64,000 nucleotides of DNA from assembly GCF_030272615.1 (NCBI RefSeq), contig NC_081409.1:913013840-913077839 (forward strand), written 5' to 3'. The first letter of the stretch is position 1. The number at the start of each line of letters is the position of its first letter. Made by a program: the position numbers and the translations under genes. Shown one piece after another: positions 45,790-57,719 of this stretch. The notes under the pieces are model-generated. The model had not been told where the DNA came from and did no database searches. It saw nothing but the letters and a program-made list of their open reading frames with translations. Source of the stretch: Cryptomeria japonica. Taxonomy: Eukaryota > Streptophyta > Pinopsida > Cupressales > Cupressaceae.

Positions 45790-46804
45790 TAATGTACAGG
45801 ATACTAATGTTGAGGACAACAGTCCTCCAGATAAAAATGTATAGGTTGAGGAACCGACAATTACAGAGACTGCACCAAGTGGTGAGGCGAAGCCACCACT
45901 ATAAGTGAGGAAGCTATAAAGGATAAAACATCAGAGGAGAAGAAAGGGGTATTCGGTAGGGAACTGGTAGTAGGTCCATCATTGTTGTCAATTGATACCT
46001 CGCAGGATGTAAAGAAAAACATTACCATTACCAAGATGAGTCCTACTAAACTCATGATGATGGTTGCACAGAAATTGATGAAGGAGGGATCTATGGATAA
46101 AGGGATTATTGATCAATCTATCATTGTTTTGCATAGACTAGTTCTGGATTGCAAGATTGATAGGGAAGTGAGCCCATCTGGCAAGCTTAAGACAATTACT
46201 GAGCATATTTCAAAGGATTTTCAATCCTTACAGTAGATTTCAAATAGGCAAGCACTGGAGAGGTTCACATAGGCTAAAAGAGCTGCATTTGATCAGATGA
46301 TTGAGTCTGAGAGGAAGAAAATTGATGAAAAGTTAAAATTGAGACAATTCTTTAAAATAGTGTACAAATATATACTAAGTATGTTGTAACACAGATGTAC
46401 TTACAGTTAATGTGGATAAGAATATTAAAGAATTTCAGGAGAAAATTGCAAGTATAGCTAATTCTTTTGATGGATTGACTTCATTGACTACATCCATTGA
46501 TGGTCACATTTTGGTTTTGGAAGCTCACATTTCTATTCTTGAGAAAGAAAAAGACAAAATCATAAGAAGAGCCAGAAGTCTTAGAGGTTTGGTGAGTCCC
46601 CGGTTGGATTCACTCAATGTACATAAGGAGTGTATGGATATGGTTGGTAAGACCACACCGGTAGAGAACAAAGAGAAAGAATCATTTTCTCATATACTAA
46701 ATGGAATTGTGTCTATTTCTAGCACTTTTAAATATGGCTGGGATACTTATCTTGAGCTATTGGAGAAGGCATATCCAAAAAATTTCAAATTTGTTAAGCT
46801 CTAG
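45790..46804 (+). pseudogene. unknown helical protein of a non-autonomous element
   Basis: I do not recognise the family. Two open pieces, 45982-46236 (ITKMSPTKLMMMVAQKLMKE) and 46412-46804 (KNIKEFQEKIASIANSFDGL, then LVLEAHISILEKEKDKIIRR), are separated by stops near 46234, 46270 and 46388. The composition is charged with heptad-like leucine/isoleucine spacing, suggesting coiled coil. The product might be an accessory or structural protein of the element, but no function can be claimed. Confidence 0.5.
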
Positions 46805-47041
46805 TAAGATATTTCTGGGATACTTATTGTATGATTTTGGATCTTTGACATTCTTTTTGAAATTTTAATGGCATTGATGTCAAAGGGGGAGTGATAGAGA
46901 TGTGAAAAAGAAAAATAAGGGAGTTGTATACATTAGGGGGAGACATAGAGGTATGGAGTATTTTGTATTGAAATATATTCAGCTTAGGGGGAGCAGATAG
47001 GATGAAACCTTGACCATTTTTCACATGTTGCCATCAATGCC

Positions 47042-47053
47042 AAAGGGAGAGAT
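47042..47053 (+). other. polypurine tract of the copia-like element
   Basis: AAAGGGAGAGAT precedes the LTR, matching the AAAGGGGGAGAT tract of the copia family except at one base. Confidence 0.65.
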
Positions 47054-48018
47054 TATTGGCAATTGACACTCAATTGGTTGGTTTCACTATTTTGTCATTG
47101 ATGGCAACATGGTATCTTGTTGCAGCTTCATGTTTTGGTTCAGTTGTGTACCAACAGACACTTCATAGACACTACGCCGGCACCAGCATGGACATGGACA
47201 TGATAGAAGGATTTCTTTGGTTACTGAAAATGCAGGCCGACATGGTTTAGAATAAGGTTATCGATATTGGAGGCCAACATCTCTTGGATCCGGTATCGGC
47301 AATTGTTTTTAATATTCATGTATTTATGTTATCTAACCGACATGTATATTGATATTGTAATTATCTTTGTAAGCCGACATAAGGCATGATAAATTGTATA
47401 GGGTATATAGGTCCATTGATTAGATCATTTTGATAAGAATATAGTAATAGTAGTGGTAATGGATATGTGTATGTAAAATAATACGAATATGTATTAGGAA
47501 GGAGATATGAAATATATCAGAGAGATCATGTATGTGAGGATATTAATGTAACGGTTATTCCAGTAAAGGATTTAGGGTTTCAGACCAGAACAGATAGAGC
47601 TTAACCGGAACTGTATTCTGGCATAGAAGATGCTATCTTAGTGGCTCACTCACTTCTCCAGATTGTAGTCTGGATTTATATGTAGTCAATGAGGCTCCTT
47701 TTGTGATTGAGCAATGTGCTCTAGGTTGTAAGCCTTCCTGCAAGTGCAGGCCCCTATATTTTGTAATATTGCTTCATATGGCCAGTGGATTAATATTGTG
47801 GGTCACAAATCCAACCGTGGTTTTTCCTCTTTGAGGTTTTCTATGTATAATTTTGTGTATTATGGTTCTCATTTATGTGATTGGCTTATTGGTTGCTTTA
47901 CTTCTTTCAATTCTGTATGTACAGGTATACCAGTTGGTGTATGTATGTTTTAAAAAGGCTAAAATTGATCATTCTGGTATAACACTAATTCACCCCGCCC
48001 CTCTCAGTGTTATAGGAT
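47054..48018 (+). repeat. 3' LTR of the copia-like element
   Basis: Starts TATTGGCAATTG (a damaged TGTTGGC). Carries CCGTGGTTTTTCCTCTTTG near 47815 and ATTCACCCCGCCCCTCTCAG near 47987. The right end is uncertain by about 10 bp, and no target duplication was identified. Confidence 0.7.
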
Positions 48019-49693
48019 TCCAATAGACACATCACACACACTAGATATATGAGGAAAACCCAAAGTGGGAAAAACCTCGGGGATAAATGATATTGGAGTC
48101 TACTACTCCAATCCAGCCTCACAATGAAACAATAATTTGACAAAGTTTAGGGCACCAACCTAAGGAGCACCAACCTAAAGGAGAACCAACCCCTGATGAT
48201 TTATGGAACCAACCCAAAGGAGCACCAACTCAGTGAAATACAATTAATTATAGAATCAAAACAAAATAAGCACCTTGTTACAAATAAGTTTTGTAACCTC
48301 TGTATATACTTTAGCCTGTCGGTTCAACTCTTCTCTATTTCTTTGCTTCTCATCACTGTTGGTTCTCCCAACACTCTCCCTCTGAATTATCAGTTGAATC
48401 CTCCACAGTCTGATTCATTGTTATGCTTTGTTTTTGCTTTACTGGTTGAACCTCTTTCTCCCACTCTACCTTTGCTCTACCAGGACCCTTTTCTCTCTAT
48501 CCCAATTTGTCTTTATACTCTTCTTCCACCTTATCGGATCTCTTTTCACTCTCTATTGCTTTATCAGATCCCCTTTATGCTCTTTCACTGTCTTACTAAT
48601 TCAATCTCTACTAGTTAGATTGTCTATTATAATTTGTAACAGTTTTACCGATAAACCTTGAACCTTGTTGGTTGAACCTTATCTGCCAGATCTTCTTCTT
48701 GCTCTTCCTCTCACTTCTTAATCTACCTTCACTACAATAGTCTAACTTGCAATAGATAGATCAATACTTACTCATAACACTTACCAGTTAAACCCCTCTT
48801 ACTGGTTCTTTCTCCAACACCCTCAGTCGCTTCAAGGTTCAATACTTAAACGTTCAGACTGGTTAGTTTGCACTCTTCACTAGTATCTAACATCTAGCAT
48901 TAATCAGCTTAGATCTTTAGTCTTCATATTTATATATCTACTTTCCTACCAAAATGCAATATTCAAATATTTTCCATCTATGTTTTTTCTTCACCGACTT
49001 CAATCCATATTAGATTGGGTCTCTTGTCTTGGATTGAGCACCTTCAATAAATGAATTTTCCTGCAACAAGATCTTCTCTACACGCGATTGCATCTTCCAG
49101 ATCATTCCATTTGTCAATCGAATATGTTTCTATTGAACACATTAAATGCAATCACTTCCTTCTCGACAAAACAATGTCTAGATCACTACTCGAAGAGATT
49201 TGATCACATATCAGTTAATCACCTTGAGCCACACACCTACCTGCAATATATCCACCATGTCCGCATTTTTTATTTAATTTCAACCTATTTCAATCTTGTC
49301 GACACCTACCTCATTCAATATGCCAAATATTTGTTCACTGACTTCTGCATGTTAGGTTTTCTACTTTGCCACCTGGAAGCCATGTGTCATCTTTGTCGAC
49401 ATCCAGCTCACTTGACTATGTCGGATCAGGATCAGTCACATACCAAACACAAAATTGGTTTTTACCAACCAATTCATCTTACCCTACCGATTATATAGTA
49501 ACTGGTCAACCTTCAAGCATGCACATCATCATTTTATCAGTTAGGTCATGTTATCCTGGACCGAACTTGCCAAACAATGACACATTCCCAAAGTAAGTCA
49601 CTATGCATATCTCCATCTGATGAGAGTCCTTCACTTTGTCTCTTTTTTATCTTATCGGTTGCTTTACCTATTGGTTGACACAACACGCCAACA
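48019..49693 (-). repeat. probable minus-strand copia LTR remnant
   Basis: AAACCCAAAGTGGGAAAAAC at 48055-48074 is the reverse complement of the conserved copia LTR landmark, and GCCAACA at 49687-49693 followed by ATATCC resembles a reversed LTR start plus polypurine tract. Between them I see only pyrimidine-rich AT sequence. Boundaries are tentative. Confidence 0.4.
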
Positions 49694-49953
49694 ATATCCA
49701 ATACATACCTTCTAGCATACCTGTAGATATGTTTACCAGTTGACAAGACTCTTGCCTGCATATCGATAACACCCATAAGAACACCATGCCAACAATCTTC
49801 AACTGTTTCCAATTGTGGTAACATCAATCAACATTTGCATCTTGGTTGACATCAACATCCAAAAATGAAACCATGTCTATAATTGCTAAGACTTTCCTTT
49901 CTTCTACATTAGCCTAAACATCATCTCAACCAGTTTTTCTAAAGTGGCAATCA
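49694..49953. other. short spacer, nothing recognised
   Basis: May be 3'-UTR of the minus-strand copia remnant. A second GCCAACA word lies at 49787-49793. Confidence 0.4.
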
Positions 49954-51096
49954 CTGTTGGCATATTTTTGATGTTTATGTTGTGATTGTCATTGATGGAC
50001 ACACACTTGCATTAAGATCCCCTTTATATGTAGGAGCTAGAGCTCAACCGGTATCTGTTCCAACTAGTATGTTGTATTCTAGTCTTTAGACTATTGGTGA
50101 TTTTGTAGAATGTGTTTCTTGGTCTAAAGCGGCATGTTGACCCCAAGCAGTTCATAGATCCTAAAGCGGTATGAGGGAGAAAAGTAGCATAACACATTCT
50201 TACCAGTCTTGATTTTGGTCAAACCGGCAATCGGTATTTTGTATGAACCGGTAATACTCTGTGATGAGTTACCAATCCACCGATTGTTTGACGATGCTAA
50301 CACATTGACAGTGTTTTTTGTGTCGTGTTATTGAGTATGTCTAGATTCATTGAACCTAGAAAATTGTAATGTAATCCTATTGGACTGACATGAACTTAGA
50401 TTCCTTTAAAAGGACATCATGTCTAGGGTTTTAGGTTGTTGCTGAAAGGGTTTATGTTGTGCTAGGGTTTAAGGTGGTAGATGAGTTGTTGTAAGAGCGA
50501 TCTTATTAGAGAAGATCAAGTTGTAACTAAGTGAGAGATAGAGAAGACTGAAGTAATGCTGGAATGCATTAGCAGTGAGATATATTGGATCTAACCAAGT
50601 AGTTTGTGCTATTAGATAGATCAAACACTTGTTGATTACTCACATCTTTGACAAGTCTGTAACCCTTAACCGGGTAGGCCCAAAAGCCTTTTGTAAAATC
50701 CTCTAACTAGGTGGTTCACCTCTGTGAATCTAAAATCCTCTAGCAAGGTAGTCTTTAATCGGACTTATCTCCTAACAGAGATTGAGATTCCTAACAGGAT
50801 CTGTTCTGGTGAAGAACATTGTAAGACCTTAACCGGTCTAGTTTGTATTCTGCAGATAGTGACTTGTGAGTTCCATCTCACCATGGTTTTTCCCAGTTGG
50901 GTTTCCACATCAAATATCTTGTGTTATGGTTGTATTTCTTTTGTGGGTGAATGCTTTATTTGTATTTTGGTTTGCATGTGTGTTAACCGGTCTGTCTGTT
51001 AAACTGCTTTACCGGTTTATCTTTAGACTATTTAAGTGTTTTAGTGCATTGATTTTTGGCATACTAATTCACCCCCCCCTCCCTTAGTATTCATCA
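49954..51096 (+). repeat. 5' LTR of another copia element
   Basis: TGTTGGCATATTTTTG to TATTCATCA, about 1143 bp. It has CCATGGTTTTTCCCAGTTGG at 50881-50900, degenerate TTAACCGGGT units at 50660-50840, and a C-run before CCCTTAGTATTC. It is followed by a perfect primer site, so it is a 5' LTR. Confidence 0.85.
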
Positions 51097-51098
51097 AT

Positions 51099-51110
51099 TG
51101 GTATCAGAGC
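51099..51110 (+). other. primer-binding site, fourth copia element
   Basis: TGGTATCAGAGC, an exact initiator-Met-tRNA type site two bases after the LTR. An ATG (51147) and four codons follow before copia-3 interrupts at 51161; the rest lies beyond the window. Confidence 0.88.
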
Positions 51111-51160
51111 CAGCCTTTCTATAAGTTTAACCACTTGGAAAGAGATATGGGGGAATACAC

Positions 51161-52765
51161 TGATAACTCAATGATGAACCAATAGTACCAAACTGGTACT
51201 GAGAGGGGGGGGTGAATTAGTACAAACAAAAATATAGTCCAAAACCGGTTGGACAACAAATACTTCAAATGACTACAAGCAATGATATTAGCTGAAGCAG
51301 AGTGCAACCGGTAAGACCCAGAACTACTAAAACAATTATAAACCGGTCACTCACTAAGCTTTCCTCTTAGCTCAATACTATAATACCATTACACCCTCAT
51401 GCATGAATAGGTAAACTATTATCTAATCTTCACAACAATTGGTTCATCATGTTTTATAGACAGGCATAAAACATAGAACCATCATGTGCTCAATAGGTAA
51501 TAACAAAGCATCACAAGAAAGAAGCATCACACATGACATACATATTTTTCATGTGGAAACCCAACTAGGAAAAACCACGGTGGGGATGAATACCCACAAG
51601 TTTCTTTTGAACTCTTTTGAAGTCCACTCTGTTAGGAGCCTTGTCCGGTTAAAGACATTACAATAGGTTCTACTAGGAACTGATCCTGTTAAGGATCACC
51701 CGGTTAAGGGATAGCAATAATACCCGGTTAAGGGTTAAACCTAGTACGGTCACCTTGTTAGAGGATTTTAAGAACTCAATAGCTAAAGGATCTCCAGAGC
51801 TCTATAGCTTCTCAAAATTCATTAACCTCGAGTTACCCGGTTAAATGATTTGAATCAAGCCTGTTAAGACCACCTTGTTAGGGAATTTTGCAACAAGCCA
51901 GTTAAGGCTACCCTGTTAGGGGATTTTGCAACTGTTGAAGTGGTTAGAGATCAATAGGAATTACAATGATCTGGTAACAACACTCAATGCTAATGCAGAT
52001 CCATTTTGACTCCTCTTCACCTTCTGCACATTCACTTTGCAGGTATCTCTTCTCTCCTTTGGTTTGGCAAGAATCACATATCACTTCCCTAGGATACACA
52101 CACACAACTTTTGCCAACAACCTTGGAAAGAAACACAACATTGACCTTATAGGAAACATACAGGTTGGTAGCAAAAACCCTAAACCCTAAACCTGTTAAG
52201 TTAAGCAATTCAAGCAATTCGATCTTGACCGTTGAATCATACTGCATTAAATGCAACAATCTTGAATTGATCTCAAGACATTCTCCATCATCCATTATCC
52301 ACTAATTTCATGGTGGCTGATAACCCATCATGCATTATCACCGTTTGACAGAATTCGCTCATTCCCAAGGTAGATAGGAATAGTCTTCTTCATGCAAGAT
52401 CCTTCATGCGCACAGAGCTTACATGGCAACATGATTTGTCCTCCATTATACTGCTAACTCATCACACAAAGATCACCAATTGAGTCACATAGACTTGAGG
52501 TACTCCAACTGAAAATCCCGAAGTGGAAGCTACCTACCAAATGGTAGTCATACAATGCTTCCATGTGCCAGTTCCCATAACTACATGTTGTTTCACCTTG
52601 AACAAATATACCGCTTCACTTTGGCATATAAACTGGTTCATACATATGCCGATTCCTCTCTCTTTTCACCTATCACATGTGCCGGTTCACACCATGTCTC
52701 ATATTGACATCAATGACAACATACAATATCATTATGTCTTCATGTCAGTTCACATAATGCCAACA
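51161..52765 (-). repeat. 3' LTR of copia-3
   Basis: About 1605 bp; the minus strand runs TGTTGGCATTATG to GAGTTATCA. The reversed landmark CCAACTAGGAAAAACCACGG is at 51559-51578. AAACCCTAAACCCTAAACC near 52176-52194 is the counterpart of the telomere-like run in copia-2. Confidence 0.9.
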
Positions 52766-52777
52766 ATATCCCCCTTT
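52766..52777 (-). other. polypurine tract, copia-3
   Basis: The minus strand reads AAAGGGGGATAT before the LTR; one base differs from copia-1 and copia-2. Confidence 0.8.
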
Positions 52778-52913
52778 GGCATTGATTTTAATCTACAAAG
52801 ATATCTTCTCCACTTCACATCTTCTCCCATTTGTTGTAGATATCTTTTCGCTTCACTCCTTCTCCCCCTTTGACAACAATGCAAAAGTGGAGGTACAAGC
52901 ATCTCTATTTCAT

Positions 52914-52942
52914 CATGTTGCTCCCCCTGAGGAGTAGCATCC
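52914..52942 (-). other. 3'-UTR hairpin of copia-3
   Basis: The minus strand has GGATGCTACTCCTCAGGGGG followed by AGCAACAT. This is the copia-1 form, imperfectly paired. Confidence 0.55.
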
Positions 52943-53006
52943 TTCAACACATCAATCAACCAAAAATTTGTCTTTCTTGTACTTGACTGATGTGGAACAA
53001 TTACTT

Positions 53007-56000
53007 TTAGTTCACCTCCTGAAGGGGAAATACCCCTAATTCACCTCTCAAATGCTTAAATGTTGTCTTTCGGAGAGGCTTGGTGAATATGTCTGCTAAC
53101 TGCTCCTTACTGGACACATGCTCCAGTGCAATCTCTTTATTCTGAACCTTTTCCCTCAAGAAATGATACTTAAGCTCAAAATGCTTGGTTCTAGAATGTA
53201 AAACTAGATTCTTTGATATATTGATAGCTCTTGTATTATCACAGAATATACTTACCGGTTCAGATACAGGGATCTTGAAGCCTTCCAGTACATGCTTCAT
53301 CCAGATTGTATGAGTGCAGTTCATGAAAGCTGCAACATACTCCGCTTTCGCTATAGACTGAGAGATACAACTCTGCTTTTTACTCATCCATGAGACCAGT
53401 CTACCACCGAGAAAAAATGCACCACCGGTTGTGCTTTTCCGATCATCCACATTACCTGCCCAATCAGCATCTGTGAACACGTTTAGATTAAAATCATTGC
53501 TATATGGGTACCACAATCCATAGTCAACTATTCCCTTCAAATACCTAAGAATTTGCTTGACTGTAATCAGGTGGGATTCTCTTGGACTCTTCTGGAACCT
53601 TGCAGTAATGCTAACTGCATGTGTAATATCCAGTCTGCTATGCACTACATAATGCAACTTGCCAATCATTGATCGGTATTCCTTCTCATCAACTAGTACG
53701 AAATCATCCTCTTTTGTCAATTTGCAACCGGTCACCATCAGTGTACCAACTGGTTTGCTATCTTCCATGCCAAAGGTCTTCAGTACCTCTTTGACATATT
53801 TGGACCGAGTGATAAAGATTCCATCTTCCATCTACTAGATCTTTAGTCCAATGAAGAACTTAATCTCCCCTATGAGTGACATCTCAAACTCTTTCTTCAT
53901 CTCATCAGCAAACTCATGACTCATCCTATCATCTCCTCCAAAGATAATATCATCAACAAAAACCTCACAGATCAGGATCTGACCTCCTTCAGACTTCAAG
54001 TAGATATTGCTATCTTCACTTGTTCTCTCAAATCCAATCTTCACAAGATGGGAATGTAGGTGCTCATACCATACCCTAGGTGCTTGTTTTAGACCATATA
54101 AAGCTTTAGGCAGCCTGCACACCATATCACTATCTTCAGATAGGGAAAACCCATCTGGTTACTCTATATATACCTCCTCTTCAAGTACACCATTTAGGAA
54201 TGCATATTTTACATCCATTTGATATACTTTGAACCTTTTAAAAGCTACATATGCAAGAAGCATACAAACTCCTTCCAATCTAGCTACAGGAGCAAAGGTT
54301 TCTCCATAATCTTCTCCTTCTTCTTGAGCATATCCTTTGCATACCAATCTGGCTTTATTCCTAATCAATGTGCCATCCTCATTCAACTTATTTCTGAACA
54401 CCCATTTGGTGCCAATGACATTTTTATGCTCAGGTCTGGGTACCAAGGACCATGTACCATTTTTCTCTATCTGGTCAAGTTCCTCTTCCATTGCCTTGAT
54501 CCAGTCTTCATCTTTATGAGCCTCTTTGAATGATTTAGGCTTAAATTCAGAGATCATAGATGAGTTTTCTCTGATCTTTCTTCTTATAAGGATTCCTGCA
54601 TCCTTATCACCTATGATCTGCTTAGGATCATGATTCAGCTTGACATATCAAGGAATGGTCTTAACTGGTTCTTCTTGCTTTTCTTCTTCATCCTCATCTT
54701 CATCAGTATCAGCATTCACCGGTTTAGGGACACTGTTACTGGTACTTGGTTGGCTAACAACCGGTTCCCAAAAGGTTGCAACCGGTTCATTTATAGCTTT
54801 CTCACTACCGGTTTCCTCAGTCTTCTTAGAGGATTCATCAACTCTTACATTGATGCTTTCCATAATTCTTTGAGTCCTATTGTTGTAGCACTTGAAAGCT
54901 TTACTCTTGGTGGAATATCCTAGAAATATTCCCTCATCACATTTAGCTTCAAATTTTCCCTAATGTTCACTCCTCTTGATGTAACATTTGCTACCAAATA
55001 CCTTAAAGTAGCTAACCATAGGTGTCTTACCGGTCCAATACTCATAAGGAGTTTTGTCTTTACCCTTTTTGATGAGTACCCGGTTCATAGTGTAGATTGC
55101 AGTGCTCACTGCTTCTCTCCAAAAGCTAGCTGCTTCAACCACAGTCCGGTTATTCCTCTCTGCTAGGCCATTCTGCTGTGGAGTCCGGGGGGCAAACAAC
55201 TGCCTCTTAATGCCAAATTCTTCACAATACTTTTTGAATTCATTAGAAGTGAATTCCCCTCCTTGATCAGTTCTGAGACATTTGATCCTTTTACCGCTTT
55301 CCTTCTCCACTAATGCTCTGAAAGCTTTGAATTTCCCAAAAGCTTCAGACTTGTCTTTCAAGAATGTGACCCGCATCATTCTTGAACAGTCATCAGTGAG
55401 GATCATGAAGTACCTATCACCCTGCACACTTCTAGTTTTCATAGGACCACACAAATCAGTATGTACAAGATCAAGCAAGTTGTCAGTAGTGAAAGATTTA
55501 CCTTTAAAAGTTGAGGAAGACATTTTCCCCAATTGACATTCTCTACACAAGGTATTATCCGGTTTGTTTAGCACCGGTAACCCTCTAACTGCCTTGATCT
55601 TACTAGCCTTTACAGTGGTATCAAATTTTATGTGACAGAGTCTCCTATGCCATATCCAACTATCATCAAGCTTAGCCACAAGATAGGTACTTACATTTGT
55701 ATTCAATTGAAATAAGTTACCTTTGGTCTACATGCCGGTGGCCACCAATTTACCATCTTTTCCTTTGATTCTGCAAACTCCATTCTTGAATTGCAGAGTG
55801 AGGCCACTGTCATTTAGCTAGGCAACACTTAGAAGGTTGCGTCTGAGACCATCAACCTAGTACACATTGTTAGCACTACTCTTTCCATTCAAAGAGATGG
55901 ACCCTCTGTCTTTGACCATGAATGGTGCATCATTGCCAAAGTGAACCACACCACCATCATACTCCTCTAAGGATAGAAACTTGCTCTGGTCACTAGTCAT

Positions 56001-57065
56001 ATGGTGAGAACAACCATTGTCAATGATCCACTCATTTGAATTATCAAACTGGGAGACAAGAGCCTTCTTGTCTGCCACATCTTCCTTTACAACAACAAAC
56101 ACAATGTCTTCATTCTCTTCATCTTCTGATTCCTCATCTGTGACACCTTCATCAACTGCCACAAAACAGTTTCTCTGGTTTCCTCCTTTGAATTTCTTGA
56201 ACCTTTCCAGTTTATCCTTGTTGTCACTATTAGGACAGTTCATAGCAATATGTCCTATCCGGTTATAGGAAAAATATTTCAAAGGGAGCTTACCTTTGTA
56301 TTTACTAGTTCCTTTTGGAAATTTCTTGGCAAGAAGAGCTTCAAATTCCATCAGAAACTCTTCATCATTCATTTCTCTATTCTGATTAGGTTCCCCACTA
56401 GTGCTAGCCTCTTTTCTTTTTCTGGATGGTATAGAAGAGGCTCTAAATGTTGATTCTGTCTTTTGAACACTGCCATCACAACTATTCAGCTCATAGGCTG
56501 TCAACTTGGCTATGATGGAGTCCAAGGACACCGTAGACTTGTCTATTGATCTTAGCTCTTGAATAGAAGTGACCTTTATTGCATAGACCGGCAACAGGGA
56601 TCTCAGGACTTTACTTACCATAGTGGAATCTTCTATTTTGCCACCTACACTCTTGATTTCTCCAACAATTGTTTTTATTCTTATTCCATATTGCTAAATG
56701 GTCTCTCCTTCAACCATCCCCATGTCTTGAAACTTGCCTCTCAGGCTTTCTTCCTTAGCCTATTTTACATGCTCATCACCACCATAGATATTTTCAAGAG
56801 CATCCCATACCTCTTTGGGATTTGGCTTGTCCTGAAAATCAATAAATTCAATGTCAGATAAACTACTGATGAGGGCTTCCATGACTTGCCCAATTTCTTG
56901 TATCTCTCTCTTTTGGTCATCAGTGAGATTACCGGTAGAAACAACATATACATTTTCAACATAACTCCAATGTTGAACATCCATGCTTTTGATGAATATC
57001 TTCATCCTGTCTTTCCATATACCGAAGTTTTCCCTGTTAAACTTTGGACCTTCCCTCTTCATCAT
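53007..57065 (-). pseudogene. copia gag-pol polyprotein, copia-3, broken
   Basis: Same domain order as copia-2, from MMKREGPKFN (57065) to the TAA at 53007. The zinc knuckle is lost: YFSYNRIGHIAMNC has tyrosine for both leading cysteines. The protease keeps DNGCSHHMTS. In integrase a stretch of about 11 residues between VVEAA and FWREA is missing in frame. Reverse transcriptase keeps ALYGLKQAPRVWYE and FVDDIIFGG, and RNase H keeps TDADW and ADIFTKPL. Stops lie near 56760, 56690, 55857, 55818, 55729, 54961, 54649, 54160 and 53832. Those at 56760, 55818 and the last of the pair near 53832 fall on the same codons as in copia-2. The longest intact piece (53007-53831) spans all of RNase H. Confidence 0.94.
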
Positions 57066-57121
57066 TTGACTAGAATCTTTTCCTCAAGCGGTTAAGCTTA
57101 CAACACAAAGGACCTAGAGGT

Positions 57122-57133
57122 GCTCTGATACCA
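57122..57133 (-). other. primer-binding site, copia-3
   Basis: The minus strand reads TGGTATCAGAGC, an exact initiator-Met-tRNA type, two bases inside the 5' LTR. Confidence 0.9.
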
Positions 57134-57135
57134 AT

Positions 57136-57719
57136 TGATAACTCAATGATGAACCAATAGTACCAAACTGGTACTGAGAGGGGGGGGTGAATTAGTACAA
57201 ACAAAAATATAGTCCAAAACTGGTTGGACATCAAATACTTCAAATGACTACAAGTAGTGATATTAGTTGAAGCAGAGTGCAACTGGTAAGACCCCGAACT
57301 ACTAAAACAATCATAAACCGGTCACTCACTAAGCTTTCCTCTTAGCTCAATACTACAATACCATTACACCCTCATGCATGAACAGGTAAACTATTATCTG
57401 ATCTTCACAATAGTTGGTTCAACATGTTTTATAGACAGGCATAAAACACAGAACCATCATGTGCTCATCAAGTAATAACAAAGCATCACAAGACAGAAGC
57501 ATCACACATGACACAAATATTTTTCATGTGTAAACCAAACTAGGAAAAACCACGGTGGGGATGAATACCCACAAGTTGCTTTTGAACTCTTTTGAAGTCC
57601 ACTCTATTAGGAGCCTTGTCCGGTTAAAGACATTACAATAGGTTCTGCTTGGAACCGATCCTGTTAGGGATCACTTGGTTAAGGGATAGCAATAATACCC
57701 TGTTGAGGGTTAAACCCGG
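57136..57719 (-). repeat. 5' LTR of copia-3, truncated
   Basis: Matches 51161-51745 of the 3' LTR closely, including the reversed landmark near 57540-57560, and stops where gypsy B begins (TAAACCCGG then TGTAGACACC). Confidence 0.92.

Larger units (their letters stand above)
45790..48018 (+). mobile_element. non-autonomous copia-like element, 3' part
   Basis: Contains broken frames of an unrecognised protein, several AGGGGGAG words, a polypurine tract and an LTR of the copia type. The 5' side is cut by the gag-only element's LTR edge at 45789. No gag, protease, integrase or reverse transcriptase is seen. Confidence 0.55.
51161..57719 (-). mobile_element. copia-3: Ty1/copia element, 5' LTR broken
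   Basis: Minus-strand element of the copia-2 family with 3' LTR, gag-pol, primer site and about 584 bp of its 5' LTR, which gypsy B interrupts at 57720. It sits just after the first gag codons of the element at 49954. The target duplication cannot be tested because the outer end is beyond the window. Confidence 0.93.

Noticed and set aside
52176-52194. Interstitial telomere
   Set aside because: Only two to three units, at a fixed position inside copia LTRs, so part of the element rather than a chromosome-end remnant.
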